From Bacteroides sp. CAG:443 (GTDB taxonomy: Bacteria; Bacteroidota; Bacteroidia; Bacteroidales; Bacteroidaceae), in NCBI GenBank assembly GCA_000432735.1, contig FR887746.1:1-23422 (forward strand): a DNA stretch of 23,422 nucleotides. The letters are read 5' to 3'. The stretch's first letter is position 1. Each line of letters opens with the position of its first letter. The position numbers were made by a program, and so were the translations under genes. Shown here one piece after another: positions 1-7,938 of this stretch. The notes under the pieces were generated by a model. That model saw nothing but the letters and a program-made list of their open reading frames with translations. It did no database searches and was not told the DNA's origin.

Positions 1-18
1 CGACTGAGCTACTGAAGA
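1..18 (-). tRNA. 5' end of a tRNA gene cut by the window edge (probably tRNA-Asn)
   Basis: Read on the minus strand this begins TCTTCAG-TA-GCTC-AGTCG: a seven-base acceptor strand, the conserved U8/A9, the D-stem GCTC and the start of the D-loop AGTCGG motif. A tRNA beginning with U1 is uncommon and fits tRNA-Asn (compare TCCTCTGTAG in E. coli), but the anticodon lies outside the window, so the identity is a guess. A well-placed Bacteroides-type promoter just upstream (40-70) supports a real gene. Confidence 0.6.
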
Positions 19-39
19 AGGTTTTTCTCAATTGCGACG

Positions 40-70
40 CAAAGGTAGTAGGATATTTTGAAATATGCAA
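40..70 (-). promoter_or_regulatory. Bacteroides-type promoter for the leftward tRNA
   Basis: On the minus strand there is a TTG (-33 element, 68-70), a 20-bp spacer and an exact TAnnTTTG -7 box, TACCTTTG (40-47), about 21 bp before the tRNA 5' end. The spacing matches the primary sigma factor consensus of Bacteroides. Confidence 0.6.
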
Positions 71-78
71 TATCTTTG
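71..78 (+). promoter_or_regulatory. Possible -7 box for the kinase/protease pair
   Basis: TATCTTTG fits the TAnnTTTG -7 consensus and is followed by an A-rich stretch and the start codon at 98, giving a short leader. No clear TTG -33 element is seen at the right distance upstream, so the promoter would be weak or dependent on other contacts. It overlaps the -33 region of the divergent tRNA promoter. Confidence 0.4.
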
Positions 79-97
79 CAAAAAAAAATATAGATAA

Positions 98-1084
98 ATG
101 GATAAAATTGTTGGAATTGGCAACGCTTTGGTGGATGTATTGGTTCTGATGGATGATGACAAAATGCTGGAGGACCTGCATTTACCGAAAGGAAGCATGC
201 AATTGATAGATAAAAAAACATTATTTGAAATACGAGAAAGAACGGTTGGGCAGAAGTTGCATCGGGCAACCGGAGGGGCTGCTGCCAATACGATATGTGC
301 ACTTGCTGAATTGGAAGCTCAGACAGGATTCATCGGAAAAGTGGGGAGAGATGAGTTTGGTAGATTCTTCGAGCAGACATTAAAGAAGCGAGGCGTAGAC
401 ACTTCCTTGTTGAAGTGTGACTGTCCTTCGGGAGTTGCGTCTGCTTTCGTTTCGTCTTGTGGAGAGCGTACCTTTGCTACCTACTTGGGAGCTTCGGCTA
501 CCTTGTGTGCCGACGATTTAGTACGCTCTATGTTTGAAGGTTACTCCTACTTATATATAGAAGGATATCTTTTACAAGACCACGATTTGATTGTCCGGGC
601 TATGCGGTTGGCAAAAGAAACGGGATTGCAAGTTTGTCTGGATATGGCAAGTTTCAATGTCGTTGAGGCTGAACGAGACTTTTTTGATATGCTGATCACA
701 AAGTATGTCGATATTGTTTTCGCCAATGAAAGCGAAGCACGGGCTTATACCGGAAAAGATCCGCAGGAAGCTTTACAGGAGATTGCTTCAAAGTGTAGTA
801 TCGTTATTATTAAGACCGGTAAAGATGGCTCGCTGATAAAGAAAGGAACTGAAGAAATACAAGCAAAACCGCTGCCGGTAAAGAAAGTTGTTGATACCAC
901 CGGAGCTGGTGATTTCTATGCGGCCGGTTTTCTTTACGGTCTTACGTGTGGTTATTCGCTCGAGAAGTGTGCTCAGATTGGTACTATTTTGGCTGGTTCT
1001 GTCATTCAGACTGTAGGAACTGCTCTGACAAAGAAGAAATGGAACGAAATAAAGTTAAATATTGAAGCTGTTCTGCAAGCCTGA
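98..1084 (+). CDS. PfkB-family carbohydrate kinase, adenosine-kinase-like
   Basis: This 328-aa cytoplasmic kinase belongs to the ribokinase/PfkB family, which phosphorylates a sugar or nucleoside hydroxyl with ATP. It has the N-terminal strand MDKIVGIGNALVDVL, the substrate-lid and glycine motif GGAAAN (about 59-64) followed by GKVGRDEFG (PfkB signature 1), and the C-terminal anion-hole motif DTTGAGD. Asp272 of that motif is the expected catalytic base. The length is normal for the family. Close Bacteroidetes relatives are usually annotated as adenosine kinase, but the exact substrate cannot be read from sequence. The gene lies 39 bp before the S41 protease and is probably co-transcribed with it. 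The start ATG follows an A-rich leader just downstream of a possible -7 box at 71-78. Confidence 0.85.
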   Translation: MDKIVGIGNALVDVLVLMDDDKMLEDLHLPKGSMQLIDKKTLFEIRERTVGQKLHRATGGAAANTICALAELEAQTGFIGKVGRDEFGRFFEQTLKKRGVDTSLLKCDCPSGVASAFVSSCGERTFATYLGASATLCADDLVRSMFEGYSYLYIEGYLLQDHDLIVRAMRLAKETGLQVCLDMASFNVVEAERDFFDMLITKYVDIVFANESEARAYTGKDPQEALQEIASKCSIVIIKTGKDGSLIKKGTEEIQAKPLPVKKVVDTTGAGDFYAAGFLYGLTCGYSLEKCAQIGTILAGSVIQTVGTALTKKKWNEIKLNIEAVLQA

Positions 1085-1123
1085 ACGGAATAATGTGTTT
1101 ATTTGTAGTTAAAATCATTGATT

Positions 1124-2824
1124 ATGAATACGAAGAAAACGTTGATAGGAGTGTTTGTTGTTGTGCTGGGACTGGGATTATCTAGTTTTAAGGACGACGA
1201 TCGTAATTTTCAGATAGCAAAAAATCTGGATATCTTTAATTCTATTTTCAAGGAGCTCGATTTGTTTTATGTCGATACGATCAATCCTGAGAAAATGATT
1301 CAGAACGGAGTAAACGGCATGTTGGCACTGACCGATCCGTATACGGAGTATTATCCTGAAGAAGGTGTCAGTAGCTTGAAGGAAATGATTACCGGAAAAT
1401 ACGGAGGTATAGGGGCTGCTATCCGATATTATAAGAAGAAAGATCGTATAGCCATTGTGGAGCCTACGGAAGGCATGCCGGCTGCTGAGGCTGGTGTGAA
1501 GGCGGGAGATATTATTCTTTCGGTTGGAGGAAAGGATATGGTACGTGGCGATATGAAGCCTCAGGACTTCTCGTCGAAAGTTAGCGAAGCATTGCGTGGA
1601 GAACCGGGGACATCCTTTGTTCTGAAAGTGCTTCGTCCGCTGAAGAACGACAGCACGGTGATGGAATTTAAGATTACTCGTAAGAACATTCGTAATAATC
1701 CGGTCCCATATTACGGTATGCTGAAAGATAGTATCGGTTATCTGTCGTTGACGGGCTTTACGGATAATTGTGCAAAGGATGTGAAGAAAGCATTTATCGA
1801 ATTGAAACAGCAGGGAGCTAAAGCGCTGGTGATTGATTTGCGTGACAACGGAGGTGGTTCGTTGCAGGAAGCAGTAGATATCATCAATTTTTTTGTCCCG
1901 AAAGGGAAGGAAATCGTTGTGACCAAAGGAAAGATTCGTCAGGCTGCAGGTTCGTTCAAGACGCAGAATGAACCGATTGATACAGAAATGCCGCTGGCTG
2001 TACTGGTGAATGGCAATACGGCTTCGGCTTCCGAAATTTTGAGTGGTTCGATGCAGGACATGGATCGTGCAGTAATTATCGGTACGCGTACGTATGGAAA
2101 GGGACTGGTACAGACAACTCGTCCATTGCCTTATAATGGTACATTGAAAGTTACAACATCTAAGTATTATATTCCGAGTGGGCGTTGCATTCAGGCTATT
2201 GACTATGCCAAAAAGAATGCTGACGGCTCGGTTGCACGTATTCCTGATAGTTTGACAACTGTATTCCATACGGCTGCTGGACGTGAGGTACGCGATGGTG
2301 GAGGTATTCGTCCGGATATTGAAGTGAAGGGAGATAAGTTCCCAAATATCTTGTTTTATTTGGTAAACGACGATTTGATTTTTGATTATGTAACACAATA
2401 TTGTCTAACGCATCCGGCAATTACTTCGGTAGATTCGATACAAATTACCGATGCCGATTACGCTGAGTTTAAGAAACAAGTCAAGGCTGCCAATTTTACC
2501 TACGATCGCCAGAGCGAAAAATTGCTGAAAACATTGAAAGAGGTTGCAGAATTTGAAGGATATATGGATGGTGCGGCCGATGAGTTCAAGGCGTTGGAGC
2601 AGAAACTGAATCATAATCTGGACCGTGATCTGGATTATTTTGCTAAACCTATTAAAGAGCAAATAGCTGAGGAAATTGCCACCCGTTACTTCTATCAGCG
2701 AGGTGCTGTCATGCAACGCCTGAAAGATGATGAGGATCTGGATAAGGCTATTGAAGTGCTGACTTCCCCGGAAAAATATAAAGAGATATTGTCGGCTCCT
2801 GTGAAAGAAGCAGACAAGAAATAA
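1124..2824 (+). CDS. S41-family C-terminal processing peptidase (CtpA/Prc type)
   Basis: This 566-aa exported serine protease has an N-terminal hydrophobic segment (about 6-22: IGVFVVVLGLGLSSF) acting as signal or anchor. A helical N-domain (YVDTINPEKMIQNGVNGML, DPYTEYY) follows, then a PDZ domain at about 90-170 (GIGAAI, AGVKAGDIILSVGG) that selects substrate C-termini, then the S41 core. The catalytic Ser-Lys pair is visible: Ser301 in NTASASEI and Lys326 in GTRTYGKG. The family trims or degrades periplasmic proteins from their C-termini. A long helical C-terminal extension (about 430-560) is typical of Bacteroidetes versions. The ATG at 1124 is chosen over an in-frame TTG at 1118 because it gives a clean signal peptide. 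It is the second gene after the kinase and is followed by a strong terminator. Confidence 0.92.
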   Translation: MNTKKTLIGVFVVVLGLGLSSFKDDDRNFQIAKNLDIFNSIFKELDLFYVDTINPEKMIQNGVNGMLALTDPYTEYYPEEGVSSLKEMITGKYGGIGAAIRYYKKKDRIAIVEPTEGMPAAEAGVKAGDIILSVGGKDMVRGDMKPQDFSSKVSEALRGEPGTSFVLKVLRPLKNDSTVMEFKITRKNIRNNPVPYYGMLKDSIGYLSLTGFTDNCAKDVKKAFIELKQQGAKALVIDLRDNGGGSLQEAVDIINFFVPKGKEIVVTKGKIRQAAGSFKTQNEPIDTEMPLAVLVNGNTASASEILSGSMQDMDRAVIIGTRTYGKGLVQTTRPLPYNGTLKVTTSKYYIPSGRCIQAIDYAKKNADGSVARIPDSLTTVFHTAAGREVRDGGGIRPDIEVKGDKFPNILFYLVNDDLIFDYVTQYCLTHPAITSVDSIQITDADYAEFKKQVKAANFTYDRQSEKLLKTLKEVAEFEGYMDGAADEFKALEQKLNHNLDRDLDYFAKPIKEQIAEEIATRYFYQRGAVMQRLKDDEDLDKAIEVLTSPEKYKEILSAPVKEADKK

Positions 2825-2847
2825 ACCATTGGTCGGAAGGCTTTAAC

Positions 2848-2904
2848 AAACCGGCAAGAATACATTTCTCCTACTAGTAAGAAGATATGTATTCTTGCCG
2901 GTTT
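2848..2904 (+). terminator. Rho-independent terminator after the S41 protease
   Basis: There is an 18-bp perfect inverted repeat, AAACCGGCAAGAATACAT (2848-2865) with its complement at 2887-2904, a 21-nt loop and a T-run ending near 2908. It closes the 98-2824 transcription unit and insulates it from the tubulin operon. Confidence 0.9.
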
Positions 2905-3559
2905 TTTTATGCTCTTTTCACGTATACAGAAAAAGGATTGCTTTCAATGATAAGTTTATAAGGTAAACTAGTCTGATGGCTTGTAGTCCGTTTTTATTTT
3001 TTGTACAAAAAACAAAAGATTTTGTACAAAAAATAAAAAAATGTCTTGATGTTTGGCAGCAATATTCTTGAGGTTTTGCTAAAAGACGATGAGTTTGCGG
3101 ATACTTTCTATTGGTGTATTTATATTTTATGATCCTTGTGTATGATTTATTTATTTGTATTTTGAGGCAATATTATAGTTGTCAAAGTTGTGTTGGAATA
3201 GTTTCATTATAACTTGAGTAATAATATTATTTTACCTTCTCGGATATACCGAATGATTCTTGTTGAAAATACTTTGTAAAGCTATTTCTTTATTTTTTTT
3301 CTTAATTATTGATTTGTAATTTTTATATTAGTCAATATATGTTACTGTGATTCCTTTGTGCACTTTTATGTAGAAAGTATATTAGGACTAATAGGAATTC
3401 TATTATTTGCTTAAATATGTTTTAAAATATGCTATAAAACACTTTTATCGTGTTAAATACAACAAAATGCAGATATTAATAGTTAAAAAATATTTTGCAT
3501 AATGATATCTGATTTTTTTTCTTTTAATTTGAGAAAATAAAATTAATTAAATATTTTTC
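2905..3559. other. AT-rich gene-free leader of the tubulin-like operon
   Basis: These 655 bp hold no credible coding region on either strand. Visible items are the twin TTTTGTACAAAA palindromes (2997-3031), a small palindrome TCGGATATACCGA (3240-3252) and TATTAGGACTAATA (3380-3393). None of the TTTG occurrences on the plus strand sits in an exact TAnnTTTG box; near misses with one spacer base lie near 3270 and 3491. The transcription start is therefore unknown. A long, poorly constrained leader of this kind could hold distant regulatory sites or an untranslated RNA. Confidence 0.6.
2997..3031. promoter_or_regulatory. Twin palindromic sites, candidate operator pair
   Basis: TTTTTTGTACAAAAAA (2997-3012) is a perfect 16-bp palindrome centred on GTAC. 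A second copy, TTTTGTACAAAA (3020-3031), has its centre exactly 21 bp away, which is two helical turns, so both copies face the same side of the DNA. This is the usual layout for a pair of dimeric repressor or activator sites. The binding protein is unknown, and an AT-rich background makes chance palindromes more likely, although two identical cores in phase is less so. Confidence 0.45.
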
Positions 3560-4123
3560 ATGTTTGCTATAGTTGGAAATATTGTTACATCAATTTTGGG
3601 TGGACTACTAATATCTGTTGTAGCAGTCGCTATATTGCTGTTTGTTATCCATCTGTTATTCCCTCGTTATTTGGCAAGTGAAACTGCCTTCAGCCTTATT
3701 ATTGGATTTATTCTTTTTATATTGATTGGTGTTCAATCTTTTCTTGGGTGTGGAGCTTGTTCTGTAAAGAAATATGTTGATTTATCTAATCAGAAAGTCC
3801 AGAATATGATAGAGTCGGTTAGGCAGATAACCTGTCAAGTAGGCGAAAAATCAGAAATACAGGCTATGCTTAGGGAAGAATATCCGTTTGTAGAAGAGTC
3901 GTTGATTAGTGAATATTTAGAAGAACTGAATATGGAACAGTTACAAGAAAAACCTGAAAGTATAGTGCTTGGCATAAAAGCACAGCTTTCCAGCTATATC
4001 ATGCGGCGTTGGATATGGGGAATTGTCTTTTGGTTATTAGCTGCAACCGTATTGGGCTATAGGGCCTATCAGGATCAGAAAAGACTTGATTATTTGCGTT
4101 ATCGGAATATGATGAATATGTAA
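3560..4123 (+). CDS. Small membrane protein of unknown function, first gene of the tubulin-like operon
   Basis: I do not recognise this 187-aa protein. Two long hydrophobic segments lie near the N-terminus (about 5-34 and 42-64), followed by CGAC (64-67), then a soluble, charged, probably helical stretch (about 68-147, rich in Glu, Gln and Lys), a third hydrophobic segment (about 150-168, WIWGIVFWLLAATVLGY) and a basic tail. It is therefore an inner-membrane protein with a roughly 80-residue loop between helices 2 and 3. It ends 20 bp before the tubulin-like gene and is the natural candidate for its membrane anchor, but that is inference from position only. No cleavable signal peptide is obvious. 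Confidence 0.8.
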   Translation: MFAIVGNIVTSILGGLLISVVAVAILLFVIHLLFPRYLASETAFSLIIGFILFILIGVQSFLGCGACSVKKYVDLSNQKVQNMIESVRQITCQVGEKSEIQAMLREEYPFVEESLISEYLEELNMEQLQEKPESIVLGIKAQLSSYIMRRWIWGIVFWLLAATVLGYRAYQDQKRLDYLRYRNMMNM

Positions 4124-4143
4124 CCTTATAAATTGTGACAAAT

Positions 4144-7100
4144 ATGAGTATAAAAGGAAATGAAAACCATATCCTTGTTGGGTTGGGAGGAACTGGTGGA
4201 AAAGTCTTGAAAGCTTTTCGTAAGCGTTTGTTTCAGGAATATTCTTCTGAAGAACGCGCAAAGCTATCTATTGGCTATGTATATGTAGATTCTACACGTG
4301 AGATGATGCAACCCAATGATATTACTTTCAGGGTATTGGGGCAAGATGCTTCTTTTGGTGAAAGTGAGTTTGTATATGTTCGGGGAGTAGAATTGAACAG
4401 TGTCTTTGCTAATCCTAGTGGTTTTCCGGGGTTGAAAGGTTTTATCGGTGATCCGGAAGTTATGCAGAAGACAATAGGGAGTGTTGAAACAGCTGCGGGT
4501 CAGAAACGTCGTGCCGGACGTATTTTGTTTGGAAGTTCGGTACAAAATTATTTGAGTACATTACGTTCCCAGTATATAAAGGCAAAGGGGATTAGCGGGA
4601 AAAATACACTAAATATCCATATTTTTACCGGACTGGCCGGAGGTACGGGTTCTGGTTCCATCATTGATGTATTGGCACAGACTCGCTGTGAATATCCGGA
4701 TGCCCATATTGTTTTATATGCGATGATTCCAGAACCCACAGTCCCTATGGGATGTGATGCAGGACGTTATCAGGCAAACGGATATGCCGCATTGGTTGAA
4801 CTGAATGCGTTGATGGCTAAAAAATATATGCCGTATGATGTGACCGGCAAATATGAGCGTGTACCTTTGGAAAATGTGAAGGCAGTAGTTGACAACTGTA
4901 TTCTATATACAAACGAGAATGAGAATGGACTGACCATTGATTCTCACCAACAGTTACCGCTGGTCGTTGCCGATTTCTTATACAATTATGTTTTCTTGGA
5001 GCAGAATGACAATACAGGTGAATTTATCCGTACTTATTCTCTGGAAAATATTGAGGACTGGAGAAATGAATTTAATGAAAAAGCTAAAGATGGGGTAGTT
5101 GATCCGGTTCGCTCTAAGAAATATAGTTCTTTTGGCATTAAACGTGTGGTTATTCCGGAAGAAGAGATCATTGAATATTTTACGTTCTCTTTCGGTCGTC
5201 AGGCTTTGTTACAGTTACGGTATAATAACTGGAATGATGACATGGGATTCCGCGATACACCTGCCAATATTGACTTCCATTCTTTTGTGGCAGAGGCGGA
5301 AAACCTGGAGCGCTGGCGTATGACCGACAAACACCTGACGCTGGATAAACCTATTTTGGATTCTGACCAGAAGAAATGGACCAGCTTTGCTGAATACTGG
5401 GGAAGTGTAATTCCTGTATGGGCAGAAGAAGCTAGTCGGCAGAAAATGCCTTTAAACGAGCTTGAGAAATTCTGTGCCGAGGGTTATGAAAAGTATTTCC
5501 GAAAGGTTGGCGTCAAGAATTTCTTCGAGGGTAAGACACAGGCTCGAGACGAACATGCCAGTGAAATTTGTACGCTGATAGAGGAATATATGTATGATAA
5601 ATGGAGTACAGGTGATCTGTCTTTATATAATTTGTTGCAACTGATTGACCGAATTGTAGAAACTGTCGATCTTAAACGTAAGGACTTTGAGGGTCGTATT
5701 ACGACTTATAATCAGCAGATTGAAGAACTGGAAAAGGCCAAAGCTTTGAATCAGTTGGATTGGGCAAATAAAGGCTTTATCGGAGGATTACTTTCGAAAA
5801 ATAAAATTATTCAGGCTCATGCTACAATCATGCAACAGCTTTATTTGAAAAAGACGGAGCTGGAAGGTATGCATTTTGGCGTAAGTATGCTTTCTGTCCT
5901 GCTGAATAAAGTTAATGTGTTACGCGGACATATTGAACGTTTTGTTTACGTTATTAATGAATCCCTTGAAGATGCGAATAAGCAGATTGGTACACGTTGT
6001 CAGGACAAAGAGGGCATTTCTAATCTGAAGGAAACCATTATTCGTTTCTATGACAATCAGGGAGTGCAGAAGTTTACAAAGAATATTATTCGTGACAAGG
6101 CTCGCCAAAAATCAATTGCTGATGAGTTCCGTAGTGAAATTATAAAGTTGATAGGTACGGAACGTAGTTTTGCACGGGCTAATGCAGCCATTTCACTGGA
6201 TAGTATTTCAAATTTGCTCGATACTGTAGTCCGTCGTAAGGTTATTACTATCCATGATGAAGTCTTAGTTGAAAATACAGAGAAACTTATCAATCGGAAT
6301 ATCCTGGAACAGCTTAATGAACAATATCGGTCAGATGATGAACTGAAACTGTTTGCAAAAGAACTGATAGAACAGAGTGGAGTATTCCTGTCCTTGAATG
6401 GTACGGAACTGAATCGTGCTGTCAAGAATAATCCGTTGCCTCAGATTCGCCATAATATTGACCGGAAAATTGTATTGATCAATTTGCCAAAGGTAGAGGG
6501 AAATGAGCAGGTACAGCGTTTTGCCGGTAAATTAAAAGATGCTTTGATGAATGCTGTGACAGGTGGAGTGCTAGTAAAAGTAGACATGAATGGGCTTCGT
6601 AAGAATGAAATGACGATTGTATGCATGGATTATTGTTTCCCGATTCGTGCCGTGAAAGGTCTGGACGTTCTGAAAATGAAATACGATTATTTGTTGAAGG
6701 ATCCTAATGAAGCACGCCAGAACCGGATTATTCTTCATACGGAAGGAACAGGAGAAAATTTCCCCGATTTGTATGTTGCAAAAGAAAAAATGCCATCGGA
6801 AATACGAAAAGAGTATACTCCTTATCTGATGACTGCATTTGCTTTAGGAATCATTAAATATGGTGATAGAAATGATGGAACTGGACTAAAAGCGTATGGA
6901 ACAGTTGAAGTGGATGACTTTGGCATTGAAGTGTTGAAGCCTATGGCCGATAAGTTTACGGAAATTCCTTATGCTGCAACCTTTACGGAAGAGTTAGGTA
7001 AATCATGGGAGGAACAACTGACTACAGCCTTGCGTACGGATTATCTGCATGTAGATAAGCGTAAAGAACTGGTTGCCAAAATTCAACATTTAGTAAAGGA

Positions 7101-7194
7101 TGTCATTTTGCCAGAGTGTGGCGGTAATACAGGCGCTGAATCATTCTTGTTCTTCAGAGAGGCTGGTTTGAAAGCACTTGAGTTGGTTAAATAG
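4144..7194 (+). CDS. Tubulin/FtsZ-superfamily protein (Tubulin_2-like), 1016 aa
   Basis: The N-terminus has the glycine-rich nucleotide loop GLGGTGGKV (13-21). About 150 residues later comes the tubulin signature loop, here FTGLAGGTGSGS (161-172; compare GGGTGTG in FtsZ), followed by a helix IIDVLAQ. This spacing and order are those of the GTP-binding fold of tubulin, FtsZ and the large bacterial Tubulin_2 family (Pfam PF13809). The protein is far longer than FtsZ: a long helical middle (about 440-720) includes a coiled-coil-like stretch near 512-560 (QQIEELEKAKALNQ), and a C-terminal domain follows (about 740-1016). There is no signal peptide or membrane segment, so it should be cytoplasmic. 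ATG 4144 is preferred to the in-frame GTG at 4135. Makarova and Koonin (2010) described a widespread FtsZ-like family proposed to act in membrane remodelling; membership here is inferred. GTPase activity and polymerisation are untested. Confidence 0.85.
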   Translation: MSIKGNENHILVGLGGTGGKVLKAFRKRLFQEYSSEERAKLSIGYVYVDSTREMMQPNDITFRVLGQDASFGESEFVYVRGVELNSVFANPSGFPGLKGFIGDPEVMQKTIGSVETAAGQKRRAGRILFGSSVQNYLSTLRSQYIKAKGISGKNTLNIHIFTGLAGGTGSGSIIDVLAQTRCEYPDAHIVLYAMIPEPTVPMGCDAGRYQANGYAALVELNALMAKKYMPYDVTGKYERVPLENVKAVVDNCILYTNENENGLTIDSHQQLPLVVADFLYNYVFLEQNDNTGEFIRTYSLENIEDWRNEFNEKAKDGVVDPVRSKKYSSFGIKRVVIPEEEIIEYFTFSFGRQALLQLRYNNWNDDMGFRDTPANIDFHSFVAEAENLERWRMTDKHLTLDKPILDSDQKKWTSFAEYWGSVIPVWAEEASRQKMPLNELEKFCAEGYEKYFRKVGVKNFFEGKTQARDEHASEICTLIEEYMYDKWSTGDLSLYNLLQLIDRIVETVDLKRKDFEGRITTYNQQIEELEKAKALNQLDWANKGFIGGLLSKNKIIQAHATIMQQLYLKKTELEGMHFGVSMLSVLLNKVNVLRGHIERFVYVINESLEDANKQIGTRCQDKEGISNLKETIIRFYDNQGVQKFTKNIIRDKARQKSIADEFRSEIIKLIGTERSFARANAAISLDSISNLLDTVVRRKVITIHDEVLVENTEKLINRNILEQLNEQYRSDDELKLFAKELIEQSGVFLSLNGTELNRAVKNNPLPQIRHNIDRKIVLINLPKVEGNEQVQRFAGKLKDALMNAVTGGVLVKVDMNGLRKNEMTIVCMDYCFPIRAVKGLDVLKMKYDYLLKDPNEARQNRIILHTEGTGENFPDLYVAKEKMPSEIRKEYTPYLMTAFALGIIKYGDRNDGTGLKAYGTVEVDDFGIEVLKPMADKFTEIPYAATFTEELGKSWEEQLTTALRTDYLHVDKRKELVAKIQHLVKDVILPECGGNTGAESFLFFREAGLKALELVK

Positions 7195-7218
7195 ATTAAA
7201 GAATATGTTACATGAAAC

Positions 7219-7260
7219 GAATCTGTCATATAATGATTGGAATGATTATATGGCAGATTC
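7219..7260 (+). other. Intra-operon RNA hairpin between the tubulin-like and zinc-ribbon genes
   Basis: GAATCTGTCATATAAT (7219-7234) pairs with ATTATATGGCAGATTC (7245-7260) over 16 bp with a single G-U pair and a 10-nt loop. No T-run follows, so it is not a standard terminator. It occupies most of the 81-bp gap, the largest inside the operon, and ends 15 bp before the next start codon. It could protect mRNA ends or set relative expression. Confidence 0.6.
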
Positions 7261-7275
7261 ATAAAATAGATCATT

Positions 7276-7917
7276 ATGGTACAGAATAAATTGAATAAAA
7301 AAGGACGTTGCATGAATATTGGCAATTGTTCGAAGGCTAATGCTAAAGAAATCATAGAAGTTGGAATTGGAGAAGATTTTATATGTCCTGAATGTGGGGG
7401 ACAATTGGTAGAAGTAAAGAAGATTAACGTGCTTCCTTACATCATAGGAGGAGTGGTTGTTGTTGCTCTCGTTGTAGCCGGGATTGTTTGGGGCCCTCAG
7501 GTTCTTAATGACTTTAAGACGGAAGAAAAAACAGTTGTTGAACCGGATACGGTAGAACAGGTTGAACAGGTAACAGAAGCTGCCCCAGAGCAAACGGTTG
7601 ATGAATCAACTGCAGAGTACAAAGATATACCAGTCGAAACGGCTCCTGTTGTCAGTGTTCAGAATGGGCAGGGAACAATTGATTTTGGTTATGCGAAATA
7701 TGAAGGAAGTATCTCTAACGGGAAGGCAAATGGATTGGGTAAATTGACTTATACTCAAAGTCGTCGGATCAGTAAGAGAGATACCCGAAACCGAGTTGCT
7801 GTTCCGGGAGATTATATAGAAGGTAGCTTTGAAGATAATGAACCTGTAACAGTAAAATGGTACGGCTCTGATAAGAAGCTGAAAGGTGCGGTAATGATTG
7901 GATCAAATGGTCTTTAA
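7276..7917 (+). CDS. Zinc-ribbon, single-pass membrane protein with MORN-like outer region
   Basis: This is a 213-aa protein with three parts. A four-cysteine zinc ribbon, Cys12-x5-Cys18 ... Cys37-P-E-Cys40-G-G, sits at the N-terminus. One transmembrane helix follows (about 53-73, IIGGVVVVALVVAGIVW). After an acidic Glu/Val/Thr-rich linker (80-125) comes a region with a MORN-type repeat, YEGSISNGKANGLGKLTY (142-159), and a degenerate second one (about 179-204, DYIEGSFEDNEPVTVKWY). The ribbon would be cytoplasmic and the MORN part outside the membrane. Within the operon it could couple the tubulin-like protein to exported partners. Zinc binding and the MORN call are motif-based; the coupling role is inference. 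The ATG at 7276 is used; an in-frame ATG at codon 13 would split the first cysteine pair. Confidence 0.8.
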   Translation: MVQNKLNKKGRCMNIGNCSKANAKEIIEVGIGEDFICPECGGQLVEVKKINVLPYIIGGVVVVALVVAGIVWGPQVLNDFKTEEKTVVEPDTVEQVEQVTEAAPEQTVDESTAEYKDIPVETAPVVSVQNGQGTIDFGYAKYEGSISNGKANGLGKLTYTQSRRISKRDTRNRVAVPGDYIEGSFEDNEPVTVKWYGSDKKLKGAVMIGSNGL

Positions 7918-7938
7918 CTGATATAATCTATTTTGCTT

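Noticed and set aside
1178..2398. Long open frame on the minus strand opposite the S41 protease (about 400 codons)
   Set aside because: The plus-strand gene has complete protease motifs over the same DNA. The antisense product has no recognisable domain and its composition is that of a frame shadow.
3050..3075. Possible sigma-54 promoter (TGGCAG-N5-TTCTT) in the tubulin-like leader, tempting because rpoN is nearby
   Set aside because: The invariant GC of the -12 element is missing, and the site is nearly 500 bp from the first gene.
4135..4143. GTG start for the tubulin-like gene nine bases upstream
   Set aside because: The ATG at 4144 is in frame and adds nothing before the conserved fold. 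Alternative starts at 1118 (TTG) and 7933 (TTG) were set aside for the same reason.
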